A stretch of 64,000 nt of DNA, taken from contig ML682038.1 of NCBI GenBank assembly GCA_007922195.1, positions 81,395 to 145,394 of the forward strand, in the 5' to 3' direction. Source of the DNA: Podocnemis expansa. Its lineage: Eukaryota; Chordata; Testudines; Podocnemididae. Below, in pieces: positions 1-12,107 of the stretch (position 1 is its first letter; each line of letters opens with the position of its first letter). Both the position numbers and the translations under genes were made by a program. The notes under the pieces were generated by a model. The model searched no databases. It was not told where the DNA came from and saw only the letters and a program-made list of their open reading frames with translations.

Positions 1-99
1 ACTGTCATCTTAAATCACTATGAAATTCCACCTTAACTGATGGACTTTGCTAGAGCTACTGTTTCTCTCCACTTCTTGAAATCGCCCTCCAGTCCACTT

Positions 100-690
100 T
101 AATACTCCAAAATGCTGCTCCCGGTGGAACCAAGTCATAAAATTTTGCAGGACCAATAAATGCTATACAACAGCCCTCCACTTATTATTCTTTCAAATTT
201 CTGTCTCATTGTAAATATTGTCTCCACTGCATTCCTTCCCTTCTTAAAGCTATGGTGCTCTTTTTCCTATATTGGCTTTCACCTTGCACCTCTCCAAAAC
301 TCTCTCAGGGACTTTAAGAGGCTGACTTAAGAGGATCATTTGCATCACTTTTACCGATCCATAGAGAAGCACAATCAGCTCTATTCTCCAGCCATCTGGT
401 AGCCTAGTTTGATCCCAGCAAACATATAATATTCTGTGAAGCCAGTTTACTTTGCTATCTTGAACTGCCTTGGTCATATCACTGGTAATTTCATCTTCAC
501 TAGCTGGTTTACCATTCTTTCTTTTATTCAATGCTTCTTCGACTTCCCCTACAGAGACTGATAACTTCTGATTTTTTCCCCTAAATGTCACTGCTACTGC
601 ACTCTCAGTTCTCTTCCTATTTAACAACCTCTGGAAATTTCATTTCCATGCCTTTATCATCTCAGAATTAGTTGCCTCACAAAGAACATT
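100..690 (-). pseudogene. LINE reverse transcriptase fragment (non-CR1)
   Basis: The minus strand keeps a 125-codon open stretch (250-627) that reads like the N-terminal part of a LINE reverse transcriptase: an EVEEALNKRKNGKPASEDEI block (the usual 'A..KLKNGKA.G.D.I' motif), then VNWLHRILYVCWD and LPDGWRIELIVLLYG, matching the 'W...R.P.DW..GIIVPLYKGKG' region. Further along the minus strand, toward base 100, degenerate coding continues with an AVETIFTMRQKFE block, the part before the first catalytic aspartate, but with stop codons. It differs from the CR1 copies elsewhere here, so it is probably another LINE clade (RTE- or Jockey-like; unresolved). No endonuclease or 3' end is visible. It is a dead fragment. 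Confidence 0.6.
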
Positions 691-1282
691 CATTTCTGTT
701 TAATGGTCCACAACCTACTGATTTTGTAGTGTCACTTTTGATTATCTATTGCATTACTGGAACGTTCATGCGTGTTACTAACACACACATATGTTGTGTG
801 TTCTATTTCTGTGAAAAATCAATATAAAATACCCCTTAATTCCCCCCCCCCCAATAAAGAACCCTTACTCTAACAAACAAGAGACTTTACAGACACAGAG
901 AATGCCTGACAGGCTAATTTGCTTCAAAAAATGTTCAGATAAAATTGAAATGAAATTAACAACTATCATAGATCTGTAAAACTGACCTGCTTTGTTATCA
1001 TTATGCATGATAGCTTTATAAAGTGTGTACTATAACTGGAAATCATTGAGCAATCAGATCATTTACCGAGTAATTACTATTCACCAATTTACCAGGTGGC
1101 TCAATTTCCCTTTTATCCAGTATTTATTCTGTGCTAAATAGCAAACCTCTATTTTGTTTATGACAAAGAACTGCTTTTAGCTAGCTAAACCTAATACAAC
1201 ACAGCTGCAAGTAAAGGAAACATAGTTAAGCAGTTCTGAAGATCAACTTTCTGAAAGTCCACTAAGGCTTTCTGTGAAATGC
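691..1282. other. Unassigned AT-rich stretch
   Basis: I see no gene, tandem repeat or recognisable transposon terminus. There is a run of C near 842 and ordinary AT-rich sequence. Confidence 0.4.
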
Positions 1283-1566
1283 AGATATCTAAGTTCCAGA
1301 GGAGTAGCCATGTTAGTTTCGTTCAGCAAAACAAACAAGGAGTCCTGTGGCACTTTGAATGACTAACACATTTGCTTATCACATGAGCTTTCGTGGGAGC
1401 GAATCCCACTTCGTCAGATGCTTGAAGATGGGGAACTTACAGAATAGGAGCATCTTCAAGCATCTGACAAACTGGGATTCTCTCCCACAAAAGCTCATGT
1501 GAAAAATAAATGTGTTAGTCTTTAAAAGTGCCAAAGGACTCCTTGTTTGTTTTGTAGATATCTAAG
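1283..1566. mobile_element. Inverted dimer of Penelope-like 3' ends with 11-bp TSD
   Basis: Two copies of the same PLE 3' end lie head to head. The first (about 1294-1447) is on the minus strand, the second (about 1448-1555) on the plus strand, so both 3' tails point outward. Shared marks are the 'aaggagtcctgtggcac' tail, 'gactaacacatttg', and the hairpin ending 'catgagctttcgtggg'. AGATATCTAAG occurs at 1283-1293 and again at 1556-1566, a perfect 11-bp duplication around the whole dimer. This indicates one integration event rather than two. It is non-coding. Confidence 0.85.
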
Positions 1567-3650
1567 CATACTGAGTTAATAACTATTATACTGGACTTGC
1601 AGAGAAGAAAAAAATTACTTTCCTTATTCAGAGAAATTTTGGTCCCATGCAGGATTTAGAGAATAATTTTCTCAGTTCCAGCTGAATCTTTCTTAACTAG
1701 AAGACTCCTAACAAGAAAGTCTCCCATGAAATTATGTGCTACGAAGAGTCAATTTATAACTATTTTCTCTTTTTTATAATAATGTTACTGATAGCCAAGG
1801 AGAGTATCACTTGCATTGAAGCATTCATCAAAGCATGTGTAATACTACCATTTCAGTAAATGAACTTAATTTTCCTTCCTCTTTACTTTAGTCAGTCAGA
1901 TATTGGCTCAAAGAGCTTTTGTTCTGTTTGTTTTCTTTTCTAAATGGATAAATTTGGGACTCATGGAAGTGATGGGAAAAGCAGCATCACCTTAAGGAAA
2001 TGTTCATGTCAGACAGGCACAACTGTGGAAGCTTGTATAAAAAGACCTGGAGGACAGAATAAAATTATTAGAAATAAACACATTATAACAATTTCATGTT
2101 CTCTGATGCCCTACCAGTGGGTGTCAATATTGTCAGGTCCAAAGTTCCAAAATCACAGCCCTGAACAACAGCAACATCATCATCACTGGATTGGCCTCCA
2201 TTGCATAAGATTTGTTAAGAAAATGATTAAATCAAAGTCTGGGGTCCATGATCTGATTTTTGAACTTTCCCTGCCCAGCCCCCAAGTACATATGACAATC
2301 AGCACTGCCAGCTCTCATAAACATACTTTGAGTAAGGAGATTTTGGATCCTACACTCCTACATCAGCTCATTATGCAGCTCATAAGCCCCACTTCAATTG
2401 TGTGCTCCACCAAGTACCTAGAAAAAAATCACCCTCCCCCCCCCCAGTCCCATCTCTGTTCCTCTTGCAGCTCTGGAGGCCTTTTACACTCATCCAAACC
2501 TGAGGGGGCAGCTCTGGGGTCTTCCCTCACAGGACTACAGAAGACAGGCTGCTTCAGTTGGGCTTTTCTTCTCTTTCCCAGGCCCAGTGCTGCAAGGATG
2601 CAGGAGAGCTACTGGGAGAAAGAGAGGAAAGCTCTGGTCCACAGTTCATTGGATGGCAGAGGGAAGGAGGAACATGAACCGTCCAAGCTTCTTGGGTCTT
2701 TCTGTTCCCTCCATCTCTTGTCCTTCTTGTGAAAGTGGAATCAACTATTCCCCATCCTAACCTTTCTCCCCACTCCTGATTTTGCAGCAGGTCCTGCCAG
2801 TTGAACCAGAGGCCACTGACTCCCTGGTGGGGCCCTTGAAGAAAACTATTCCTGTATACAGTCTTCTGAGTGACTGCTTAGCTTGCTGGGCTTAGTGAGT
2901 ATGATACATTGTAAATTTTAGGTTTTGTATGTAACTAGTATATCTATAGAAAACCTTGCACATTAAACTTTACTGATCTGCAAATCAGGCATAATGTATC
3001 TCACTGTTATTCATGCTGATCAGTAAGCATCTAGTATCAACACGGTCAACAGATTCCAACAAAGCAAATGCTGATTTACACCAGTTGAGGGTCTAGTCCT
3101 GGGTACTTTGTTTTTGGCATTTCTTTAGCAAGAAATAGAACACAGAAAACATTTCACCTCTGCAGTTTGGATAGTGAGAAAAAGTGGAACTAGAAGGATT
3201 TCTATTTCTTCCCTGATTTTCTCTGTGAATGCTTTTCTTCTCAGGAGTGATAGATCGCATTTCTAGACTTTGCCTGGAGTTGCTTCCTGCAGAAAAGTCA
3301 TAATTACCATGCCAGATCCTTTTGCCTACTTTCTTCTTTTATTCCTTTCCTAGGAAATTCTTTTCACACTGGAAGGCTTCATTGCATAAAGCAAACAGTT
3401 TTAAAACAGCTATCTTTAAAAAGTTGACATGTAAAATGGATCACCAGTACTACAGAAACAGTAAGTCATTGTATGGGATTTGCATTAAATAGGTGATTGG
3501 CACAGTTCTGGGGGGCTGAAGACATTCCATTTTCAGCCTTGTGTTTCACAATTCATCGACAGCGTACACAATGATCTACAGTTGTGTCTTATTGATATAA
3601 TAGAATTTCTTTCAAAACCTAAGCTTTGCTGACTTTTCTTTACTAGCAGA
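1567..3650. other. Unassigned sequence with one unsupported long ORF
   Basis: No transposon termini or RNA genes were recognised. A 262-codon ORF (1944-2732, plus) is open, but its product has no domain I recognise, a low-complexity QQQHHHHW patch, and composition like translated non-coding DNA. I do not call it a gene. Confidence 0.4.
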
Positions 3651-5113
3651 GAATCATAGAATCATAGAATCATAGGGTTGGAAGGGACCCCACGAGGTCA
3701 TCTAGTCCAACCCCCTGCCAAAAAAAGCAGGACCACTCCCATTAGATCATCCCACTCAGGGTTTTGTCCAGCTGGGCCTTGAACACCTCCAGAGATGGAG
3801 ATTCCACCACCTCCCTAGGCAGCTTATTCCAATGCTTCACCACTCGCCTAGTAAGGAAGTTTTTCCTAATATCCAGCCTGGACCGCCCCAGCTGTAACTT
3901 GAAACCATTGCTTCTCGTTCTGCCCTCTGTTACTACCGAGAACAGTCGAGCTCCCTCCTCCTTGGAGCAACCCTTCAAGTAGTTGAAGGTTGCTATCAAA
4001 TCCCCCCTGAGTCTTCTCTTCTGCAGGCTAAATAAGCCTAGTTCCTTCAGTCTTTCTTCATAGGGCTTGTGCTCCAGCCCTTTGATCATTTTGGTTGCCC
4101 TCCTCTGGACTCTCTCTAATTTGTCCATGTCCTTTTTGTAGTGGGGAGCCCAAAACTGGACACAGTATTCCAGATGTGGCCTCACTAGTGCAGAATAGAG
4201 GGGAATGATCACATCCCTTGATCTGCTGGTAACACTTCTTCTGATGCAGCCCAGTATGCCATTGGCCTTTTTGGCAGCAAGAGCACACTGCTGACTCATA
4301 TCCAGCTTCCCATCCACCATGACTCCCAGGTCCTTTTCTCCAGTGCTGCTATTTAGCTGATCACTCCCCAGCCTGTAGCAGTACATGGGGTTTTTTCGTC
4401 CCAAGTGCAGGATTTTACACTTATCCTTGTTGAACCTCATGAGATTCCTCTTGGCCCACTGCTCCAGTTTGTCTAGGTCTCCCTGAATCCTGTCTCTGCC
4501 CTCTAGGGTGTCTACCGTTCCCCCCAGTTTGGTATCATCTGCAAATTTACTAAGTGTGCAATCTATCCCATCATCCAGATCATTAATGAAAACATTGAAC
4601 AGAACTGGCCCCAGGACCGACCCCTGGGGCACACCACTTGTTACTGCCTGCCAACTTGACATGGAGCCATTGATTCCTATGCGCTGAAACCGTTGTTCTA
4701 GCCAGTTTTCTATCCACCTTACAGTCCACGCATCTAACCCATACTTCCTTAATTTGCCAATGAGAATGCTGTGGGAAACCGTATCAAAAGCCTTGCTAAA
4801 GTCAAGGTATATCACATCAACGGCTCTTCCCACATCCACAAATCCAGTCATCTCATCATAGAAGGCGATGAGGTTGGTCAGGCATGATTTACCCTTGGTA
4901 AATCCATGCTGACTGTTCCTGATTACTCTACGTTCCTCCAAGTGTTTCAGGATGGATTCTTTGAGAAGCTGCTCCATGATTTTTCCAGGGATTGAGGTGA
5001 GGCTGACAGGTCTGTAATTCCCTGGATCCTCCTTTTTGCCTTTCTTGAAGATAGGTACTATATTTGCTTTTTTCCAGTCCTCTGGCACCTCCCCCGTTCG
5101 CCACGAGGTAGAA
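3651..5113 (-). mobile_element. CR1 LINE, 5'-truncated, with uninterrupted RT ORF
   Basis: On the minus strand an ORF of about 455 codons is open from [11 protein letters not shown] (near 5112) to the C-terminus ...LDKTLSGMI (near 3742). It holds the CR1 RT blocks in order: [65 protein letters not shown], the catalytic [12 protein letters not shown], and the C-terminal [18 protein letters not shown] region. The 3' end (plus-strand left edge, 3651-3676) has three to four copies of the ATTCTATG-type terminal repeat. The endonuclease and ORF1 are missing, the usual 5' truncation. The absence of stops suggests a young copy. The longer open frame to 5169 includes non-CR1 flank. Confidence 0.93.
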
Positions 5114-8100
5114 AGCAACAGAAACACATTTTGGTTTCTGAAGTAAGCGTATAGATCCTGAATACACAAAAGGAGCAGAGCAAATCCGTTGAGTAAGAGG
5201 AGGTTTTGTTTATATTTTTATCCAAAGTAGACTTCATTCAAAGTTGAGTTGCATTTTGGGTAAAAATTCACTCCTGTGCAAAGAGCAAGGCAAAAGTCTA
5301 ATTAAATCATTGACATCTCACTCATTAAGCCCTATTTCATGAAGTAAACCTTGTGGTTAGTGGAGAAACCTGCTGTCTCATTCATATGAGGCCGAAAGGT
5401 AAATACCTGCTGTAATCTTGCATAGAATTCCCCAGACTTTTCTGTGACTCTGCTCCACAAAGCATCTATCACTACTTTAATTTTTTTTGTAAGTATCTGC
5501 TGGGGTATCTTTTATCCTATGGATTGATGATAACTTTAGGGAGATCTGTTTGTTTATCCATAATTCTCAGCACTGAAGCTGATGTTATATAAGCCACTTG
5601 GGTATATGTATTTGAATGAGGACAGGTTAAAAGTATTGTGAGTCCATGCTACAAAAGGTCAAAGTGAAAGAGTCCTTTAAAAGGCAATGTATCATCTGAC
5701 AGGAATAGCCAGTGAAGTGAGAGAAAATAATGAGAAAAATGGCATTTAAATGCAATTTGTCGTACTATTATCTGGCTTCTTGGATATGAAAATGCTACTT
5801 CACTTTTTCTCTTTGTCCTGTGGAAACATAAGTGCGCTGACTGGGATCTGCTGCATCTGCATAACCTTTATTGTAGTGATGAGTTGTCCATTCAGTGTTG
5901 TTCCAAAGCATGAGTAATACAGTGTTACATGTTTGGAAGAATTTTAATAGAATGCTAATGTTACTGTGATTCCTACTGGAGGATTTTTGCTTTGTGTATG
6001 TAAGAGACAGATTTATTCATGCTGTAAAGTATTTTACATATGAAAATTGTCTCCCACAAATGTCTATATGTATTTTTTATTTGCAAGCAATACAGATTGA
6101 AATCAGTTTAATCCCTGCCTCCGTCAGAAGGAGATTTCTCAGTGGAAATCCTGAACTGTAAGAAATGCAGAGTAAACTGTGGCTCCAACTCTGAGATTAG
6201 AAGTTGATTTTTAGATGAAACAAGAAAAACACGTTTGCATCCAAGTTCTATCAGGAGAATGGAACCAATTTGTCTTATCCTCAAGATTCACTTAGATGTA
6301 GATATACAACGAAAGAAAAAAAATATGGTTTGGATGGCTACATTAGATAAACAAGATTAGGAAGAAAAAGGGTATTAGATGCTAACATCACAAACCTATT
6401 GCAGGCTATGACAACTGGTGGAGTGCAGAGACTTTGCTGAAAAAGAAATGATTTATTATTCCCATTTGATATTTCTCAAGTCAAAACCAATAAAATGATC
6501 ATCATTATTGGCTGTCTTCCTGCAGCACTCTTCTGAAAAGAATCTTTAGAAGATTTCAGACTGACTTAAAAAAAGAAGACAGAAACATGATCAGTCAACT
6601 GTCATACATTTCACTAGAACATGCCTTCTCTATTGGTTTTTTTTAGTTAAGCTGTCTTGAAGATTAACAACGTGAGAGCTTTCCTTCATTACATTTTTGC
6701 AAGAGGAGTAGTCCCTCCCAAATTAATGGAATTAAAACAAAGGATTAGCTCTCTTTAATACTTGCCATCTCCATTCTGGTGGTGTTTTCTTCTTTTATTT
6801 TCTTATTTTTGTTATTTGGTGGCTTATGTTGGGTGTCTTTTTGTTTGAGGATCTAGCATCTTGACTGGAAAAATACTAAGCAATTTCTAAAGCCTTGTTT
6901 ATTCTGCAAGGCCTTGAAACAAGAGGTCGTCTTCTAGGTGGCCTGTTACAGCTGAGGGCTGCCCTGCAGATGCCCCCTTGCCACAGTTTCCCTCTTAGGT
7001 AATTCAAAGGATTCCACTTCTGGCTCTTACTTAAAAAAAAATCTCTCTCCCACGGGTCAATTTGTTTCAACAAGGTAGCTCAAACAGTCCATAACAAATG
7101 TCCCAAAACATAGTCCACATCATCCCACCTCAGTGACTTTGATCTCAGCTAGGCTTCTTATCCATCCTCTTCTATTCCTTTTGCCAAGACAGGCACCCCA
7201 GGACTTCCTTCTGCAATGCAACCCTGCCTCTCCCAGTGGGAATTCCCACAGATCCCCCCAGAACCTCTCATTTTACTTTGGGGAGCCAAGTCTTCACCAA
7301 GGAAACATCAGTAAGTAAGCCCCTTTGCTGCTCCTCCTTCCTGCAGCCCTCTCTGTTCTACAGCCAGTAGGAATCTTCCTCTGCTGCCGCCACTGTCACC
7401 GCCTCCAGCCATAGATCCCAGACACCAGCCAGCAAACCCCTTTTGCTTGTCTCCTGCTTTTATCTCTCCCCAAGGAGCTGCCAGCCATCTCTGGCAGTAC
7501 TCATCTCCTGCTTGATTCATGACTGACTCTCTGGTTTTGCCTGCCCTCTTAACAGGCCCAACAGGGAGCATCTGCCCTGGAACAGGAAAGCAGAGCCAAT
7601 GCCATTTAGTGGGTAGCTACTCTGGTACAGGTCCACCAAAATTGTTTTAAGATAAAGAATTGTCTAATTTCATTACCTCTTCTCTGATTCTCATTTCTAC
7701 CCCTTTTTACATCTGGCTGTCTCAGACTGCAACATGTCTGAAACATGGATTGTCTTTATATTTATCTCAGACAGCATGGAATACTAGCTTACAACCCTCC
7801 TCCTCTAGTCTTTCAGGATTACTGACTGTTGCTGGACCTTCCGGATGGAGTCTTTTGGCCATCAGGGTCAAACATAAAAGCAAACAACTTTAATATGATC
7901 AGAATAATTCAATAACAACACAACACCCATGTAATTCTCTTCTCCCCGAGGACAAAGATTAAAATTAAAATCAAGTCAATTGGGAGGATGCTGGCTAACA
8001 CTTACTGAATTCCACTGACCAGGATCATGATGCAAAGCAGCAGGCATGAATGGCCACAAGGCTGTAGTTTACAAATGATGCCTGTTTTACACAAGAGCTG

Positions 8101-8497
8101 AATTTGGCCTATTCTTTGGCCAGTACAAGATGTCAGTTTTAGTAATCACAGAGACTCTGCTAGAGGAAAAGTGAGAGATTGGAGGCTGAGATTCTCAGCT
8201 GAGAGAGAGAGCAATTCCCAGAGTATGACTGATTGGACTGTGAGAACACAGACCCATAGAGGCTATGTATAAACCACGAGCTAGGGGCGGGTGTCTCCTG
8301 CTAGTGTAAATGCAGGAGCATTGGTAGAAGCAATGGAGTATGGCTGAATCATGCTGAATACAAATGCTAGGAACTGCTAGTCTGTGCCCCTGCTGCAGCC
8401 ATCTGTGCTCTCACCACTACATGGTTATTTATACTCATGCTGGCTTGGTAAATAGTAGCAGGGGAATAGACTCCTGGCTTTCAGTGTAGCTGCACTA
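5114..8497. other. Unassigned stretch
   Basis: No gene, RNA or clear repeat terminus was seen in about 3.4 kb. Short ORFs near 6.9-7.9 kb look random. The C-rich segment 7100-7600 may be an old repeat but has no diagnostic ends. Confidence 0.35.
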
Positions 8498-8700
8498 TCA
8501 TAGAATCATAGAAACTGGAAGGGACCATGAGAGATCATAAAGCTCAGTCCATGCACTCACGGCAGGACCAGGTACCCTCTTAAGTCATCCCTGACAGGTG
8601 TTTGTCTAACCTGCTCTTAAAAACTTCCAGAGATGGAGATTCCACAATATGCCTAGGCTACATATTCCAGTGGTTAATCACCCTAACAGTTAGGAATGAG
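8498..8700 (-). mobile_element. CR1 LINE 3' end fragment
   Basis: The segment starts with 'atcatagaatcatagaaactgg', the reverse complement of the CR1 terminal octamers, followed by 'ggaagggacc' and 'cttccagagatggagattcc', the diagnostic CR1 C-terminal coding and 3'UTR region. It is about 200 bp and strongly 5'-truncated. It is more diverged than the 3.6-kb copy. Confidence 0.85.
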
Positions 8701-10159
8701 GGGAGAATGAGCAGAGCTAGGTTATGGATATTCCCAGGTGAAGGACTGGCATTGAGACTGAGCTAGAAAGGATTATAAAAAAGGGCTGGAGTATAAATGG
8801 AGAGAGAGATGCCCAGCACAGTGAAAACTGAGAAATAAGGTCAAATAATGGGCACCTGCTGGAGACTCCTGCTTCTGATTTGTGACCATAAAACAAATAA
8901 ACAAACAAACCTGGTGGTGCTTACAAATGGCTAGCTTGGATGAAAACATGTTTATATCACTGTTACCCCTCATCCCCTTTGCCATTTGCTTTTTTCACTC
9001 ACCTGTTGTGTATTTTTTTACTTTAAGATTATAAGCTTTTCAGGGCAAGTGATTGTTTCTTTCTGTCTGTCCACAGAGCAGCACAATGGTGTCCTGATGA
9101 CAGCTGGGAAAGTGGAGAGAATACTCAGGCCCCTGGCCAGTGTCCTAGGTTTAAGTTCTTTAGCGTCTCTGGTCAGAATGCAAAAGTCAGAATTCAAAAT
9201 CGTACACTTACAAGTTAAAACTCCCAGATGAAAGATGGGATGTGCAGGCATATTCAAACCATGTCAGTCAGCCTTACTGACAAAATACCGAACAAAAATT
9301 TAGGGAAAAATTTTACTTTCAGATATGCTTTGTCACCTCCCATTGAAGTCAATGGTGTATGATTTTGAGTGTGGATCTGAAAACAAAATCTGGCATTTCA
9401 ACAATTTCTGTTGACATAGCTTTCAGAATTCTTTTCTACATTTAGCTGACTGTCAAAGGAAAAACAACAGTTGAACCCAACTTGAGTGCAGAATCCAATA
9501 GTTAACAGTTTATTACAGATAAGTAAAAGAAAACACCAGTGGGGAGAACAGTAGGTGCTGGTCTGCACCCCTATGATGCTTCACAGAATCTTCTATAGTT
9601 TATCAACAACATTAACAAATATGCATATACATAAGGTAACAGTAATAAAATCTAACATTTTCTTATTGGTACAGGCTAACATTATTCCATAAAAGGGACC
9701 AAAGTCAGGAGGGATAAAAATCTCACATAACAAAATAATAGCAACAGGATTGAGGCAGTTTGTACCAGTATGATAAGGCAGGATGGTTATGTGTCAAGGA
9801 TATTTGTTGTTTGGAACAAGGGGAGTACAGAGAGGCACCAATTAAAATACCTTAGGCTTGCACTTTATCACAGCATTCTTAATGACATTCCATTTATCTC
9901 TGACTGCATTCTTTTACAACCCCCTGTCCCACTAAGCCATCTGTGTCTCAACGCTGTCAGGTCTCAGCTACGAAATTCTTCCACAGACTATAAGTTAACA
10001 AGCAGTGTCCATTTCTAATGCCATTATTACTATCAATGGGTCAAACTCAAAACCTTTTTTCTGACCTCCTCTGAAGTTTAATGGGTCAAACAGATCTTAG
10101 AGCCAAACTAACCTATGTTTCAATTTTACATAATCAAAACCACACTTCCTCAGGGTTAC
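8701..10159. other. Mostly unassigned; possible ancient repeat tail near 9010-9110
   Basis: The part around 9020-9100 ('agattataagcttttcagggcaag', then 'agcacaatgg') resembles the tail of an old amniote LINE/SINE family ('tgtaagct..gggcag..gcacaatggggt'). The rest, including 9480-10130, shows no gene or diagnostic terminus. Confidence 0.35.
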
Positions 10160-11365
10160 AGATATGGCCATGATGGCCTTTACTAAGAGAACATGGGAGT
10201 CCCACCCCCCTCTATCACTGGAATGCCCCTCTGCCATGTATATTGGTCATTTATGCAAAAGAATAAATGGACAGAAGAAGCACTGCCAGCAGACTGAGGG
10301 ATGTGATCATTCCCCTCTATTCGGCACTGGTGAGGCTGCATCTGGAATATTGTGTCCAGTTTTGGGCTCCCCACTACAAAAAGGACATGGACAAATTAGA
10401 GAGAGTCCAGAGGAGGGCAACAAAAATGATCAAGGGGCTGGAGCACAAGCCCTATGAAGAAAGACTGAAGGAAGTAGGCTTATTTAGCGTGCAGAAGAGA
10501 AGACTGAGGGGGGATTTGATAGCAACCTTCAACTACCTGAAGGGATGCTCCAAGGAGGATGGAGCTCAGCTGTTCTCAGTAGTAACAGAGGATAGAACAA
10601 GGAGCAATGGTTTCAAGTTGCATTTGGGGAGGTCAAGGGTGGATATTAGGAAAAACTTTCTTACTAGGAGGGTGGTAAAGCAGTGGAATGGGCTACCTAG
10701 GGAGGTGGTGGAATCTCCGTCTTTGGATATGTTTAAGGCCCAGCTGGATAAAACTCTAGCTGGAATAATTTAGTGAGAGTGGTCCTGCTTTTTTTGGAAG
10801 GGGGCTGGACTAGATGGCCTCATGAGGTCCCTTCCAACCCTATGATTCTATGACAAAAAATCAGACATCAAAACTGGCAACATCCATAAACCAGTAGGAG
10901 AACACTTCTTCATGGACATTCAGTAGCAGACTTGGATGTTGTCATGCTTCAACACACCAAAAAAACCCTTTAAAGACAGACTTCAGCATGAAACTGCAGA
11001 GCTGGAGCTGGTTTGCAAACTTGACACAATCAGACTGGGTCTGAATAGGGACTTGGAATGGTTGCATATTACAAAAAGTGATTGTTCCATTCACACATTC
11101 TAACTTTCTAATCAACAGGTGTGAATGGACTTCCTCTACACTAACTGAATTAACCTACCTAGCACATGCCTTCTCCATTGTGATGTTTCTCCTTCATATT
11201 GGCATGGGTATATATGCCTCTGAGTTGTAGTTTCCACTTCATCCATCTGGTGAAATGAGTTGGAGGCCATGAAAGTTTATGCCCAAAGAAATTTGTTTGT
11301 CGTAAAGGTGCTGCAAGACTCTCCTTGCTTTTGCTGTACACAGACTAACATGGTACCCCTCTTGA
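10160..11365 (+). mobile_element. Penelope-like element 3' region, interrupted by a CR1
   Basis: The 5' side encodes a GIY-YIG start ([14 protein letters not shown], about 10236-10275). The frame breaks at the nested CR1 and resumes after it as the continuation (reading SDIKTGN.HKPVGEHF, 10860-10905), then LQHETAELELVCKLD and GLNRDLEWL. The 3'UTR follows to about 11365 with 'gactaacatggtacccctc' at the end, which is the PLE 3' terminus seen in other copies. The RT domain is absent. The small helix-forming 3' segment (11245-11290) belongs to a subfamily different from the 'ctcccac' type. The endonuclease is disrupted and inactive. Confidence 0.85.
10274..10853 (+). mobile_element. CR1 LINE 3' fragment nested in the PLE
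   Basis: The coding part begins with the RT C-terminal block [22 protein letters not shown] and runs open to LDKTLAGII (about 10770). The CR1 3'UTR follows, ending in 'ccctatgattctatga' at 10853. PLE coding stops at 'aaatggaca' immediately upstream and restarts with 'caaaaaatcagac' immediately downstream, so the insertion point is exact to within a few bases. A tiny duplication (ACA) may be the TSD. It is heavily 5'-truncated and very similar to the intact copy at 3.7 kb. Confidence 0.93.
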
Positions 11366-11523
11366 AATTATCCCCTGTGGGTCAGGTTTACTCTATTAAC
11401 AAAGAAATGGTCTGTCAGACACCTTGACACATCTCTACTATAGTGTGAGACCTCCTCCTGGGCTTGGCAGGTCTTAGGGTTTTTAGCTCAGATCCCCTCG
11501 CCCCAGGTCATCTCATTCAGACC

Positions 11524-12107
11524 CAATATCCCAGGGGTCAGCAACATTTGCTGATCCTTGTGCTAGCCCCTCCTCCTCAACTGTCAGCTAGTGCCGGTGG
11601 CTGCCTCCACAGAAATAAAAGCAGTGGCAGCCTGATTGGTGGCAGCCATGGCTGGAGGTTGGGGGGCAGGGAATGGGGCACTTTCCTGGCATGCTGCAGA
11701 AAGGAGCTACTCATGGAAAGAAACTGGCTGGAGTGTCTCCTCTTGGTAATATGCCTGGGGATGGGGGTTCCCCAAGGATGCCATGGAGAGAAGCTGCCTG
11801 GAGCAGCTCCTCTTGGGGGTTCTCCAGGCATGCTGAGGAAAGAAGCTACACAGAGTGGCTCCTTGGTGACTGCATACCATGGAGAGAAGCCGTTCCAGGA
11901 ATCTTCTATCCGCACCATCCCTGGAACATGGGTGTGGTGGGGACTCTCCGTGCCCCAGCTGGCCCTGAAAGAAGCTGCCCAGAGTGGCTTTCAGTAGCAG
12001 GAGCCACAACTTCTGTGGTATTGCAGCAGGTGCTGTGTGTCGCTCCAAATGCGCTCTCGTGCCACTGTTGGCACATGTGTTGGGGGTTGCCTACTCCTGC
12101 AATATCC
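11524..12107. mobile_element. hAT-type non-autonomous transposon, 568 bp
   Basis: The element spans 11532-12099. The left end is CAGGGGTCAGCAACATT and the right end is the inverted GTTGCCTACTCCTG, the CAGGGGTSRGCAAC terminus typical of short hAT elements. CAATATCC flanks it at 11524-11531 and 12100-12107, a perfect 8-bp TSD. The interior contains an imperfect tandem array (about 11690-11900) of a unit with 'gaaagaagctgcctggagt' and 'ggttctccaggcatgc'. There is no transposase. The ORFs inside come from this array. Confidence 0.92.

Noticed and set aside
1944..2732. 262-codon ORF, plus strand
   Set aside because: No recognisable domain, low-complexity QQQHHHHW patch, no clear splice or homology signal. 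Kept only as part of an unassigned stretch.
10164..10457. 97-codon ORF mixing PLE and CR1 sequence
   Set aside because: Chimaera produced by the nested CR1 insertion, not a gene.
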